From: Cyanobacteria bacterium SZAS LIN-3
GTDB taxonomy: Bacteria > Cyanobacteriota > Vampirovibrionia > Obscuribacterales > Obscuribacteraceae
Direction of reading: 5' to 3'
NCBI GenBank assembly: GCA_018266215.1
Contig: JAFEAV010000019.1
Span: 1-64,000 of the forward strand
DNA: 64,000 nucleotides
Program-made: the position numbers and the translations under genes
Notes under the pieces: model-generated
The model's input: only the letters and a program-made list of their open reading frames with translations
What the model was told of the DNA's origin: nothing
The model's database searches: none
Shown here: in pieces, positions 8,103 through 16,839 of the stretch
Numbering within the stretch: the first letter of the stretch is position 1
How the letters are laid out: each line of letters opens with the position of its first letter

Positions 8103-9173
8103 CTAGATGATGCCGGCGTGCAGCAGATCTTTCAAGTCAATCAGTCCGACCGGTGCTTCATTTTGATCAACAATCAAAAGATCCGAAATCGAATATTTTT
8201 CCATCACTTTCAGTGCTTCTACAGCCAGTGAATTTTCGGATATGGTGCGCGGTCCGACAGTCATTATTTCATCTGCCGATTTTTCAAAAACTGTGTGTTT
8301 GAATTTAGTCAGGGCGCGGCGCAGGTCACCATCGGTGATGATGCCCTTCAGTCGACCCTTATCGCAAACTGCGGTGAAGCCCAGTTTCTTCCTGGTGATT
8401 TCAGAAACAATCGTCTCGTGATCGGCTTCCAGAGGCACAACCGGTACATCCATACCGGTGCGCATAATGTCGCGCACGGTGAGTAGACTCTTGCCCAGTG
8501 CGCCGCCCGGATGCGATCTGGCGAAGTCCTCGGCCCGTACCTGTTTTTTAGTCATCAGCACAATGGCCAGGGCATCGCCCATCGCCAGCGATACTGTGGT
8601 GGACGTCGTCGGAGCCAGATTTAGCGGGCAGGCCTCGCGCTCAACCGAAACATCAATAACGGCATCGGCATACTTTGCCAGAGTCGATCTGGTATTGCCG
8701 GTCAGGGCAACCAGTTTCAGGCCCATCCTCTTAATGGGTTCCAGAACCAGTTTGATTTCCTGGGTCTCTCCGGAGCTCGAAAGAGCAATAACAAGATCGC
8801 GCTCCTCCAGCATGCCAAAGTCGCCGTGGCGCAGCTCGGCTGGATGGACAAAGAAAGCGGGGGTGCCGGTGGAGGCAAAGGTGGCGGCAATTTTGCTGCC
8901 GATATGGCCGGATTTACCCATGCCGGTGACGACGACTTTGCCGCTGCAATTGAGCAATAAATCCATGGCCGCACAAAAATTTTGGTCCAGGCGGTCTTTG
9001 ACACGCAAAATCGCCCCGGCTTCCTGCTCCAGGACCGCGGCGGCCAGGGTGAGAATATCGTCGGATTTTGCGGGCACGGTCTTGCCAGACGCCTTCGGCT
9101 GGAAGTCTGTATCTGTAGCCGCAGCCGCTGGTGAAAGATTAAGCTGATTTAAACCGGATTGAGTCATCGCCAC
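8103..9173 (-). CDS. kdsD: Arabinose-5-phosphate isomerase
   Basis: The 356-residue protein has an SIS sugar isomerase domain (about residues 60-200) followed by two CBS domains (about 225-355), the KdsD/KpsF/GutQ architecture. Visible family motifs are GMGKSGHIGSKIAATFASTG, FVHPAELRHGDFG and ALSSSGETQEI, and SHPGGALGKSLL at the SIS-CBS junction. It converts D-ribulose-5-phosphate to D-arabinose-5-phosphate, the first step to KDO, so the host probably makes LPS. The N-terminal 40 residues are Ala/Ser-rich and longer than usual. Start could be ATG 9173 or ATG 9167. No other KDO genes are near. Confidence 0.92.
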   Translation of the reverse strand: MAMTQSGLNQLNLSPAAAATDTDFQPKASGKTVPAKSDDILTLAAAVLEQEAGAILRVKDRLDQNFCAAMDLLLNCSGKVVVTGMGKSGHIGSKIAATFASTGTPAFFVHPAELRHGDFGMLEERDLVIALSSSGETQEIKLVLEPIKRMGLKLVALTGNTRSTLAKYADAVIDVSVEREACPLNLAPTTSTTVSLAMGDALAIVLMTKKQVRAEDFARSHPGGALGKSLLTVRDIMRTGMDVPVVPLEADHETIVSEITRKKLGFTAVCDKGRLKGIITDGDLRRALTKFKHTVFEKSADEIMTVGPRTISENSLAVEALKVMEKYSISDLLIVDQNEAPVGLIDLKDLLHAGII

Positions 9174-9476
9174 TTATTTCCCCTGTCGCCTTTCTCCCGG
9201 TTTTCGGTCTCTGGGGCTCTATTGCCTTGCGGGTGCATTGTTTGCCGTTTGGTAAGCAAGCCTGTACCCAGACCAGGAGGAGCCCATTTTAGCGTCTTAG
9301 CCCTGGTTTTTTCTTGACAATATGTAAGCTTTGCCGGGTTTTCAGCAAAATAGTTGATACCAGCGCGTTTTCGGGGGCATTTATAGCCTATCCGATGGCT
9401 TATCTATATACTCTCACAGCTTCAATTGTCGAGAAGATAAGCTCTAAGGCCAAAAGAAGTTAGATGGTTTACCAGA
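9174..9476. other. Divergent intergenic region kdsD / kinase
   Basis: About 300 bp without a credible ORF. A TTGACA at about 9314 and a TATACT near 9405 are visible but are not correctly spaced with partners, so no promoter can be assigned with confidence. No hairpin followed by a U-run was seen. It must hold the promoters of kdsD and of the kinase gene. Confidence 0.4.
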
Positions 9477-11792
9477 GTGTCATCTCCCCTATTTACTAAA
9501 GGCGATCGCCTTGAAAATGGTCACTACACCGTCCTGCAGGAGGTCGGCTTAGGTGGCATGGGCGTGGTCTACCATAGCCGAGATGAGCTGCTTTTGCGTG
9601 ATGTAGCAATAAAGATGTTGCTGCCCAGTTTGATGACCGACAAGAAAAACGTCGATGTATTCCGGGAAGAAGCCCGTTTGGCCGCCGGACTTGAGCATCC
9701 AAACATCGTCACCGTGTACGATGTCGGCGCTGAAATGCGCGATGGGCTTGAACACTACTTTGTCGCCATGGAATATCTCCCGGGCGGTACACTGGCCAGT
9801 CGCATAAACCAGGGACCGCTGCCGCTCAAGCACTGTCTCAACTGGATGAAACAACTGGCTTCAGGCCTCTCTTTCGCCCACAAGCGCGGTGTCATTCACC
9901 AGGACATCAAGGCCGACAATATTTTCATCACCCATGAAGGCGACCTGAAAATCGGCGACTTCGGTCTGGCTCGCCTGCTGCCCGGTCGTATTTATATAAA
10001 TAGTTCAACCAGAGGCATGGGGACACCCGCCTATATGTCGCCCGAGCTCTGCCGCGGCGAACCCCAGGACCACCGCTCCGATATTTATTCGATGGGTATT
10101 CTCTTCTATGAGATGTGCACAGGCCAGCTGCCCTACCGCGCGCAGGGCATGGTTGAAATGGCGATGAAGCACACCAATGCGCCGATCCCCTCGGCCCGAA
10201 AAGCTAATCTGCTCGTGCCCGATGTGCTCGATCGCGTGATCAAGCGCATGATGGCCAAGGCCCCGGAAGAAAGATTTAAGTCCATGACCGATGTCCTGGG
10301 CATCATCGATGATTTGATTTTTGAAATGCGCGTCGCTCATATGGGGCTGACCCCGCGCGGCCTGCCAAAAGTGCCCGACGTGATTGATATGGATGCTATT
10401 TTGGCCAGCGCCCAGGCCGGCCCCGCCAGCCCAATCGATCCTGTCACCAGCGAAACCAGTCGCGTGCTTCCCGCCGGAGCAAAGATCTTTGACGCCAGTC
10501 CTTTTCTTGAGGCCGAGGACGATGGCAGCGTTAAGAAGGTCTCGGCTTTCCCTGCTTATCCAGGCTTCGCCAGCTCTGAGCCAAATTATGGTGAGCTGGA
10601 AATAGATAATCGCAAGCAGTTAAACTTCGAGCGCCGTACTCCCAGTAAGCCAAATTTCGATGGCACCGCCAGTGGTGTGTCATTTGCCGCTATCGGCTCG
10701 CCGGCTTCAGCTACCAACACCAGTACTAATATGGATGCCGTTGCGGCGTCTTCGAGCCCGGTCAAAAAGCCGGACACCGAGGCTGTCTGGGCTTATGCCA
10801 CTAAAGGTCCGATCGGTTGGATGGCTTCGCCCTGCCTCAGTCGCGACGAAAAGCTTGTTTATGTGTGCTCGGCCGACGGCCGCCTCTATGCCGTAGACAG
10901 TCGCAGCGGCAAACTGGCCTTTAGCTATGACGCCAAGGCACCACTTTTATCCAGTCCCTTAATCACCGACGAAAAATTGATATTGACCGATACCCAGGGT
11001 AAAGTGCATGCTCTCGATCCCCAGACCGGCACCGATATCTGGGTGGTGGAAAGCAACTCCAACAATGTCGCGTCGATGGTGGCATCCCCGGTTGTGCACG
11101 GGCATTCGGTTATCGTTTGCGACCGTCGCGGCGTTGTCACCGCCCTTGATATCAGACTGGGCATGAAACTCTGGACCTTCACCGCCGCCGACGCTATTGT
11201 CGCCGCTCCCAAGGTGCATGGAGACAAACTCTATTTCGGCACGCGAGGCGGCCAGGTTTACGCCATCAATTGCTCCACGGGCAAACAGGCCTGGAAATAT
11301 GTCGCCGCCGGCAAGATACTGAGTACTCCCGTGACCTCTGTCGATACGGTCTATGTCGGCAGCCAATCCGGATTGTTCTTTGCCCTCGATGCCGACGCCG
11401 GAAGACTGACATGGGAAATGCAAACTGAAGGTGCCATCGCCACCGGTGGCGTCCTGGTTTATACGTCGATAATTTTTGCTTCGCAGGACAAATGGCTCTA
11501 CTGTTGTGAAAAATATGACGGCAGCCTCAAGTGGAAGGTACCGCTCAAGGGCACCCCTTCAGCCACACTGGAAGCGGTTGGCTCGACAGTTGTTTGTGTC
11601 ACTAAGGAAGGCTGGCTGCAGGCTTTTGATACCGAGAACGGCAAGCTTGCTTATGAGAGTTTCCTCAAAAAAGACATTGAATCGGCACCACTTTTGCTGG
11701 GCAAAAAGATCTTTGTCGGCTCGGTCGACGGTGCACTTTCCTGCTTTGAACTGACTCAGCAGGCCGGTCCTGAGAAGGCCGCCAGATCCTAG
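9477..11792 (+). CDS. Ser/Thr protein kinase fused to PQQ-like beta-propeller
   Basis: The 771-residue protein has an N-terminal Hanks-type kinase domain (about 15-285): glycine loop GLGGMGVVY, Lys46 in VAIKML, catalytic loop VIHQDIKADNIF with Asp143, DFG at 161-163 and GTPAYMSPE. The catalytic loop reads HQD instead of HRD, making it a non-RD kinase that may not need activation-loop phosphorylation. A low-complexity linker follows, then from about residue 430 a run of PQQ-type blades (LYAVDSRSGKLAF, VHALDPQTGTDIW, VYAINCSTGKQAW). The propeller probably senses or docks proteins. There is no membrane helix, so it is cytoplasmic. The start appears to be GTG 9477. Confidence 0.88.
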   Translation: MSSPLFTKGDRLENGHYTVLQEVGLGGMGVVYHSRDELLLRDVAIKMLLPSLMTDKKNVDVFREEARLAAGLEHPNIVTVYDVGAEMRDGLEHYFVAMEYLPGGTLASRINQGPLPLKHCLNWMKQLASGLSFAHKRGVIHQDIKADNIFITHEGDLKIGDFGLARLLPGRIYINSSTRGMGTPAYMSPELCRGEPQDHRSDIYSMGILFYEMCTGQLPYRAQGMVEMAMKHTNAPIPSARKANLLVPDVLDRVIKRMMAKAPEERFKSMTDVLGIIDDLIFEMRVAHMGLTPRGLPKVPDVIDMDAILASAQAGPASPIDPVTSETSRVLPAGAKIFDASPFLEAEDDGSVKKVSAFPAYPGFASSEPNYGELEIDNRKQLNFERRTPSKPNFDGTASGVSFAAIGSPASATNTSTNMDAVAASSSPVKKPDTEAVWAYATKGPIGWMASPCLSRDEKLVYVCSADGRLYAVDSRSGKLAFSYDAKAPLLSSPLITDEKLILTDTQGKVHALDPQTGTDIWVVESNSNNVASMVASPVVHGHSVIVCDRRGVVTALDIRLGMKLWTFTAADAIVAAPKVHGDKLYFGTRGGQVYAINCSTGKQAWKYVAAGKILSTPVTSVDTVYVGSQSGLFFALDADAGRLTWEMQTEGAIATGGVLVYTSIIFASQDKWLYCCEKYDGSLKWKVPLKGTPSATLEAVGSTVVCVTKEGWLQAFDTENGKLAYESFLKKDIESAPLLLGKKIFVGSVDGALSCFELTQQAGPEKAARS

Positions 11793-11796
11793 AGCG

Positions 11797-12738
11797 CTAA
11801 ATCCTTACCAGTCTATCAAGCAAAATCGTAAAGAAACAGGCGATGCTGACGACGCCGTTGACGTTGAAAAACGCGGCGTTGATTTTTGAGAGATCATCGG
11901 CCTTCACCAGGCTGTGCTCATAAAATAGCATTACGGCCACAGCCGCAAATCCAAGACCATAGAAAATGCCCAGATGCAGTGCCGCACCCAGCCACATGAG
12001 GCAGGCCACAGTCATCACATGCAGTACGCGCGAAATCAAAAGCGCCCGGGCAATGCCGAAGCGAGCCGGGATGCTGAAGACCTTGGTCTCTTTGTCAAAG
12101 TCGTAATCTTGACAAGCGTAAATGATATCGAAGCCCGCTACCCAGGTGGTGACTGCCAGGGCCAGAAGCCAGGGCGCAATGCCGGTGATGCTGCCGGAAG
12201 CAGCCACCCAACCGCCCAGCGCCGCACCACCCAGGGCAATGCCCAGAACGATGTGACAGAGCCAGGTAAAGCGCTTGGTAAAGGAATAAAAGCTGAGCCA
12301 GAAAACGGCAATTGGTGACAGCATCAGACAAATCGGCGGCAGCTTGGAGGCGGCAAAAAGCATCAGGCCGAAGGAGAGTATGGCAAATACCAGAGCCAGT
12401 CCGGGTTTTATCCGCCCGGCGGGAATGGCCCTGTCTTTTGTGCGGGGATTGGCCGCATCTATGCGTGAGTCTATGAGTCTGTTAAGCGTCATGGCCGCCG
12501 AACGCGCACCGACGAAGGCCAGAATCGTAAAAAACACCGTCGACAGGCTCGGCAGCTGGGGCGAGGCAAGGATCAGGCCGGACAGTGCAAAGGGCAGAGC
12601 AAAAACAGTGTGCTCAAGTTTAATCATTTCCGTCCACTCGCCCACGACCGCGAGCGGTGACTTAGACTTGATTTGTGCTGGTGTATCTCCAATCTGCATA
12701 AGAGTAATGTACTTGAAGAAAGGGGCGGAAACTGGCAT
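11797..12738 (-). CDS. UbiA-type 4-hydroxybenzoate polyprenyltransferase (MqnP-like)
   Basis: This 313-residue membrane protein has eight or nine hydrophobic segments and both UbiA aspartate motifs: N86-RLI-D90-SRI-D94 and CQDYDFDKETK. RTKDRAIPAGRI and KVFSIPARFG are typical of the UbiA/MqnP branch, which attaches a polyprenyl chain to an aromatic acid during ubiquinone or futalosine-route menaquinone synthesis. No other mqn or ubi gene is in the window, so the exact substrate is open. ATG 12738 leaves only 35 bp to the divergent gene. ATG 12699 (MQIGDTPAQ) would leave more room for a promoter and is a fair alternative. Confidence 0.85.
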   Translation of the reverse strand: MPVSAPFFKYITLMQIGDTPAQIKSKSPLAVVGEWTEMIKLEHTVFALPFALSGLILASPQLPSLSTVFFTILAFVGARSAAMTLNRLIDSRIDAANPRTKDRAIPAGRIKPGLALVFAILSFGLMLFAASKLPPICLMLSPIAVFWLSFYSFTKRFTWLCHIVLGIALGGAALGGWVAASGSITGIAPWLLALAVTTWVAGFDIIYACQDYDFDKETKVFSIPARFGIARALLISRVLHVMTVACLMWLGAALHLGIFYGLGFAAVAVMLFYEHSLVKADDLSKINAAFFNVNGVVSIACFFTILLDRLVRI

Positions 12739-12773
12739 GATTTGGAATGTTTAATTAGGATCTAAACTGAACT

Positions 12774-13283
12774 ATGTCTGGAAATGAACACGGAAAGACC
12801 ATTGACCTCGCCGGAGTGGCGGCTTTTGCCTCACTGGTTGAGCTTCTAGCGCAGGAGCTGGGTGTGCCCGCCGGTCGCATGCAGGGCCAGTTGCCCAATG
12901 GGCCCGAGACTTTCAACCAGTTACACGGCGAAATAGATCTCAACAGTCAGGGCTTCGAGCGTAAATTGACGTTGATTTGTAAGCCCGGAGCGCCGCTCAA
13001 TATGCGCTTTGCCACAACCTGGGGCGCCGATCGCTCCCTGGCCGGCGGTGTCACCGCAGATTTTTACCTGACGGCATCGGTTGAGCAAATCATTCCGCAG
13101 GGTCGTGCCCTCGCTCGCTATGTAGAAGATATATTTTCGGTGCAGGACCGCATGGTCACCCTCGGACATGGCGCCAAGCTGGCGGCCATGAATGTCTCCA
13201 CATCACAAATCGAAGCTTTTGAGCGTGAACAGGGTGGACAGCTTGTGTCCAGTCATCAACCCAAAGGCCAGGATAACGTTTAA
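12774..13283 (+). CDS. Hypothetical protein
   Basis: A 169-residue soluble protein divergent from the prenyltransferase gene. It contains an alternating beta-type centre (FERKLTLICKPGAPLNMRFATTW, then VTADFYLTASVEQI) and a helical C-terminal part. The feel is of a small alpha/beta lipid- or ligand-binding fold, but no family was recognised. There are no signal or membrane segments. Start ATG 12774 lacks a strong ribosome site. Confidence 0.55.
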   Translation: MSGNEHGKTIDLAGVAAFASLVELLAQELGVPAGRMQGQLPNGPETFNQLHGEIDLNSQGFERKLTLICKPGAPLNMRFATTWGADRSLAGGVTADFYLTASVEQIIPQGRALARYVEDIFSVQDRMVTLGHGAKLAAMNVSTSQIEAFEREQGGQLVSSHQPKGQDNV

Positions 13284-13317
13284 CAGGCTTTCTCTTGAAA
13301 AGTCTGATTGCGCTTGA

Positions 13318-13626
13318 TCAAAATTTCCACCAGGGCTTGCCTGGTAGTGCCGATTTGCGATTCAGATCTGAATAGGTTGGATTGTCCTGCTTCAACAGCA
13401 GATTCGCCACCTCTTCGCGTCCCGCTTTGCCATGCTTGATTACATATTCAAGTTCTTTCAGAGTCATCAGCTTGATATTGACGATATCAATTGTTTCCAG
13501 GGGCAACTCAAGCTGGCCGGGGATACTGTTGCTCGGCAGTCCCAGTAGCACCCCGGTGCGCTCTTCCTCACCGTGAAATTCCGGCGGAACGCTGACGTCG
13601 TAAAGCTCAGTGGTGATGTATTTCAT
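13318..13626 (-). CDS. Hypothetical protein
   Basis: Starting at ATG 13626 gives a 102-residue protein beginning MKYITTELYDVSVPPEF. The frame is open upstream to a TTG at 13755, but that extension (cysteine- and phenylalanine-rich) would reach to within 8 bp of the divergent HEAT-repeat start and looks non-coding. The core has TIDIVNIKLMTLKELEYVIKHGKAGREEVANLLL, a probable helix pair. No family recognised. Confidence 0.5.
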   Translation of the reverse strand: MKYITTELYDVSVPPEFHGEEERTGVLLGLPSNSIPGQLELPLETIDIVNIKLMTLKELEYVIKHGKAGREEVANLLLKQDNPTYSDLNRKSALPGKPWWKF

Positions 13627-13762
13627 CGGTCTCGGCCATGTGCCCTCCACAAACTTGTAAAATCTCAGAAAAGCAACATGACCTTCTAATTTCCCCCGGT
13701 CAGGCAGTAGACAGAAGCAGCAGAGGAAACCGAACCATATATTGAAGCGGAGCAAAGGTAAA

Positions 13763-14698
13763 ATGTCTGGTAAGAGATGCGCATCAATCCTGAAAGTAAG
13801 TCTGAACCTGGCTGTAGCACTGAGTCTTGCCTCCAGCGTCGGTCTGGGATTAGTGCCCGGCGCGGGGACATCGGCCCTGGCTGCTCAATACAGGAAGTCC
13901 GATGTCGACGCTGAAATTGCAATTTTGCGCGGTGAGAGTTCGCAAGCCCGGAAGCAAGCGGCTTATCACCTGTCCGAGATGGGCATCGACGCTAAACCTG
14001 CAATTCCGGATCTCATTGAAGCGCTCCACGACCCGATTGCCTACGGTGAGGCTGCTTCGGCCCTGGGTAAAATTGGCCCGGACGCAAAAGATGCCGTACC
14101 CGCTCTGGTCAGCTGTCTTGGTAATACCGAACTGGGTTACGACCGCTGCTATGCTGCTACTGCCCTCGGAAACATCGGGCAGAATCCAGACCTTGCTGTG
14201 CCCGCCCTGCAGAAGATGGTGGCATCTGATGATGACGCAACCATCAGGCGTCTTGCCGCTATGGCCCTCGGTGATTTTGGAGTGCAGGCTAAAGCGGCTG
14301 TGGCTGTGCTGATTGAAGCTGTGAAGAAAGGCGAACCGGAAATGCGTCGAGATGCAGCCACCAGTATTGGCAAGATTGGTGGCACCGGCAACGACATACC
14401 GGCACTGGTATCACTGCTCAGCGACGAAATAGACATCGCCCGTCTTGGTGCCGTAAAGGCGCTCGGTCTGCTTGGCAGTGAGGCTGTTTCAGCAGTACCC
14501 AAATTAGTGGAGCTTCTTAAAGACAGTTCGGAGGAAGTGAGAGCGGCGGCGGCCGTTTCTCTGGGTGAAATCGGACCTGACGCCAGGGCTGCGGTACCGG
14601 TCTTGAAAGAGGCATTAAAAACGGATCGAGATATTGTCTTGCACGAGACTATAAACGAGGCCCTCAAGAAAATTGTGAAGCGATCCAAGAGTCAGTAG
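13763..14698 (+). CDS. Secreted HEAT-repeat protein
   Basis: ATG 13763 (MSGKRCAS) is preferred because AAAGGT precedes it by a few bases; the frame opens earlier with TTG 13742. A signal peptide (LNLAVALSLASSVGLGL...ALAA) is followed by seven or more HEAT/PBS-lyase-type repeats of about 36 residues, for example AAYHLSEMGIDAKPAIPDLIEALHD and AAVSLGEIGPDARAAVPVL. These form an extended helical solenoid for protein binding. The protein is probably periplasmic. A strong terminator follows, so this is likely a single-gene transcript. Confidence 0.85.
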   Translation: MSGKRCASILKVSLNLAVALSLASSVGLGLVPGAGTSALAAQYRKSDVDAEIAILRGESSQARKQAAYHLSEMGIDAKPAIPDLIEALHDPIAYGEAASALGKIGPDAKDAVPALVSCLGNTELGYDRCYAATALGNIGQNPDLAVPALQKMVASDDDATIRRLAAMALGDFGVQAKAAVAVLIEAVKKGEPEMRRDAATSIGKIGGTGNDIPALVSLLSDEIDIARLGAVKALGLLGSEAVSAVPKLVELLKDSSEEVRAAAAVSLGEIGPDARAAVPVLKEALKTDRDIVLHETINEALKKIVKRSKSQ

Positions 14699-14740
14699 TA
14701 ACTTTCGCTGCCACCACCCGTAGTGAGAGCGCAAATCGAT

Positions 14741-14779
14741 AAAGCGGATTTACTGTTTTCAGTCGAATCCGCTTTTTTG
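14741..14779 (+). terminator. Rho-independent terminator
   Basis: A perfect 10-bp stem, AAAGCGGATT (14741-14750) pairing with AATCCGCTTT (14766-14775), with a 15-base loop and a run of T directly after it. It ends the HEAT-repeat gene transcript before the type I secretion operon. Confidence 0.88.
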
Positions 14780-14934
14780 TATTCACACCGGTGCATTGTG
14801 ACCTAAGGATTTAAAACACACAAACCTTGCACGAACCTTTCATCTTATTCAGATATTTGCATACTTGCATAAGTCGTATCCTCGTGCTAGTCTGGTTCTA
14901 TCCTCGACAGACGTACCCATCCTTGTCCTGAGTT

Positions 14935-16839
14935 TTGGTTGACTCAGCGCATTTTGTTATGAGAGTGGTGGCACAAATGACAGTGGAAGGACTTAACGGA
15001 ATGGTGGAACCTCACCAATCAGTTCGTGCCGGCAAGTTTGATCACCTTGAACAAGAGAATCACGCCCCTGGAGCTTCGCCCCTCCGACGCCTCTGGGAAA
15101 TGCTTCTTGAAGATAAGCGCGACCTCTTCGTGCTTTTCACCTACACCCTAATTATAGGTTTCATATCCCTGGCAGTTCCTCTTGCCGCCCAGGCTCTGGT
15201 CAATACCATTGCTGCAGGGATTTTTCTGCAACCGCTGATCGTGCTCGCCCTGCTCGTCTTGAGTGGGCTGGTTTTTAGCAGTGTTCTCAGGGTGATGAAG
15301 CTCTGCCTGGTTGAGAATTTGGAGCAAAGAATTTTCGCAAGAATTACGCTTCTACTCAGTGAGCGTATACCTGAAATCAAGGCAGCCGCCTTGACTGATG
15401 AGTATATGCCGGAGTTAATCAACCGATTTTTCGACGTGGTAAATGTTCAAAAAGCCTGGGGTAAGCTTCTGTTGGAGATGCCAACGGCTCTGCTGCAGGT
15501 TTTTGTTGGTCTTTTGCTGATGGCTTTTTATAGCCCTTTTTTGCTCGCATTCGATTTACTAATCATTCTATTTATTACTTTTGCCACCGCCGTTCTGGGT
15601 ATCGGCGGTCTCAAGACCAGCATCGCTGAGTCGGTGCGGAAATATCAGCTGGCTCAATGGCTGGAAGATATGGGACGTTGCCAAACTAGTATGAAAACGG
15701 ACGGTTCATCGCAATATCTCAACCAGCGAACGGACAATATATTGATGGACTATCTGGGCGCTCGGCGAGCTCACTTTGCCGTGCTTTTTCGCCAGGCCCT
15801 GGGGACATACTTGTTTCAGGCCCTCGCCAGTGCCGGTATCCTGGCCGTTGGTGGCTGGCTTGTAATTAACCGGCAATTGACTTTAGGCCAACTTGTAGCG
15901 GCCGAAATTGTAGTGTTGACTGTACTTGCCGCATTAGAAAAATTGATTCGCAACTGCGATACGTTCTACGATCTTTTAACGGGCCTGCACAAAGTTGGCC
16001 ACCTCACTGATCTTCCACTTGAAAGAGTTCCCGGTGTTGAATTGCCGATCAATAACTGCGGCCTGAGTGTAACCTGCCGAGGAGTTCGCTTTTCTTACAA
16101 TCGCAGCAGGGAGATTCTGTCTGGTGTCGATTTCCGCTTGAATGCCGGGGAGCGTGCCAGTCTTGTTGGTGCCAGCGGTGCGGGCAAATCTACCATTGCC
16201 TCGATCCTGTGCGGCTTACATGAAGCTTCTAACGGCACAATCGAAATGGCCGGTTTAGACATTCGAGATATCGAACTGAAAAGCCTCAGGCGCAGCGTTG
16301 GTTTGGTCGGAGATACCAACGAAATTTTTGAAGGGACAATCGAAGAAAATGTCAGTCTGGGTAGATCATTTGTTTCTCATCAAGATGTTCGCTGGGCACT
16401 GGAGCTGGCGCAGTTTTCCGATGATCTGGTCAATGCACCATATGGCCTTGGCACCAGGCTTGTCAGTGGCGGCGGAAATTTGTCACGCGGTCAAGTCCAA
16501 CGCCTGCTGATTGCCAGAGCCGTGGCTGAGCGGCCAAGTCTAATAATTTTGGACGAAGCCTTCACCGGTATCGATGAAAAGACAAAGCTGAAAATAATTG
16601 ATGCCCTTTTCGCGCCTGAAAATCTATGGACCGTTCTTGATATTTCTCATGATGCTGAAGTTGTGATGCGCTCAAGCAAAGTTTATGTTCTGTCCAGAGG
16701 CATCATCGTTGAATCAGCTTCCCCGGCAGATCTTGCCTGGCGTAATGAGAGTGAATTTTCAACATTGTTTCCCGATTTAGCCAAACAGATACGCTCGGTT
16801 GAACGCCGAAAAACAGCGCGCGACGGAGGCGGTAAATAA
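14935..16839 (+). CDS. Type I secretion ABC exporter (permease plus ATPase)
   Basis: This 634-residue half-transporter has an N-terminal membrane domain of five or six helices (about 60-340) and a C-terminal nucleotide-binding domain. The ATPase has Walker A GASGAGKST, signature GGNLSRGQVQR, Walker B LIILDEAF and the switch His in ISHDAE. The signature reads LSRGQ instead of LSGGQ. No N-terminal C39 peptidase or C39-like domain is present. With the adjacent membrane fusion and TolC-like genes it would export an unfolded protein across both membranes. The longest frame starts at TTG 14935; ATG 14977 or 15001 are plausible starts. The stop overlaps the next ATG by one base (TAATG). Confidence 0.88.
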   Translation: MVDSAHFVMRVVAQMTVEGLNGMVEPHQSVRAGKFDHLEQENHAPGASPLRRLWEMLLEDKRDLFVLFTYTLIIGFISLAVPLAAQALVNTIAAGIFLQPLIVLALLVLSGLVFSSVLRVMKLCLVENLEQRIFARITLLLSERIPEIKAAALTDEYMPELINRFFDVVNVQKAWGKLLLEMPTALLQVFVGLLLMAFYSPFLLAFDLLIILFITFATAVLGIGGLKTSIAESVRKYQLAQWLEDMGRCQTSMKTDGSSQYLNQRTDNILMDYLGARRAHFAVLFRQALGTYLFQALASAGILAVGGWLVINRQLTLGQLVAAEIVVLTVLAALEKLIRNCDTFYDLLTGLHKVGHLTDLPLERVPGVELPINNCGLSVTCRGVRFSYNRSREILSGVDFRLNAGERASLVGASGAGKSTIASILCGLHEASNGTIEMAGLDIRDIELKSLRRSVGLVGDTNEIFEGTIEENVSLGRSFVSHQDVRWALELAQFSDDLVNAPYGLGTRLVSGGGNLSRGQVQRLLIARAVAERPSLIILDEAFTGIDEKTKLKIIDALFAPENLWTVLDISHDAEVVMRSSKVYVLSRGIIVESASPADLAWRNESEFSTLFPDLAKQIRSVERRKTARDGGGK

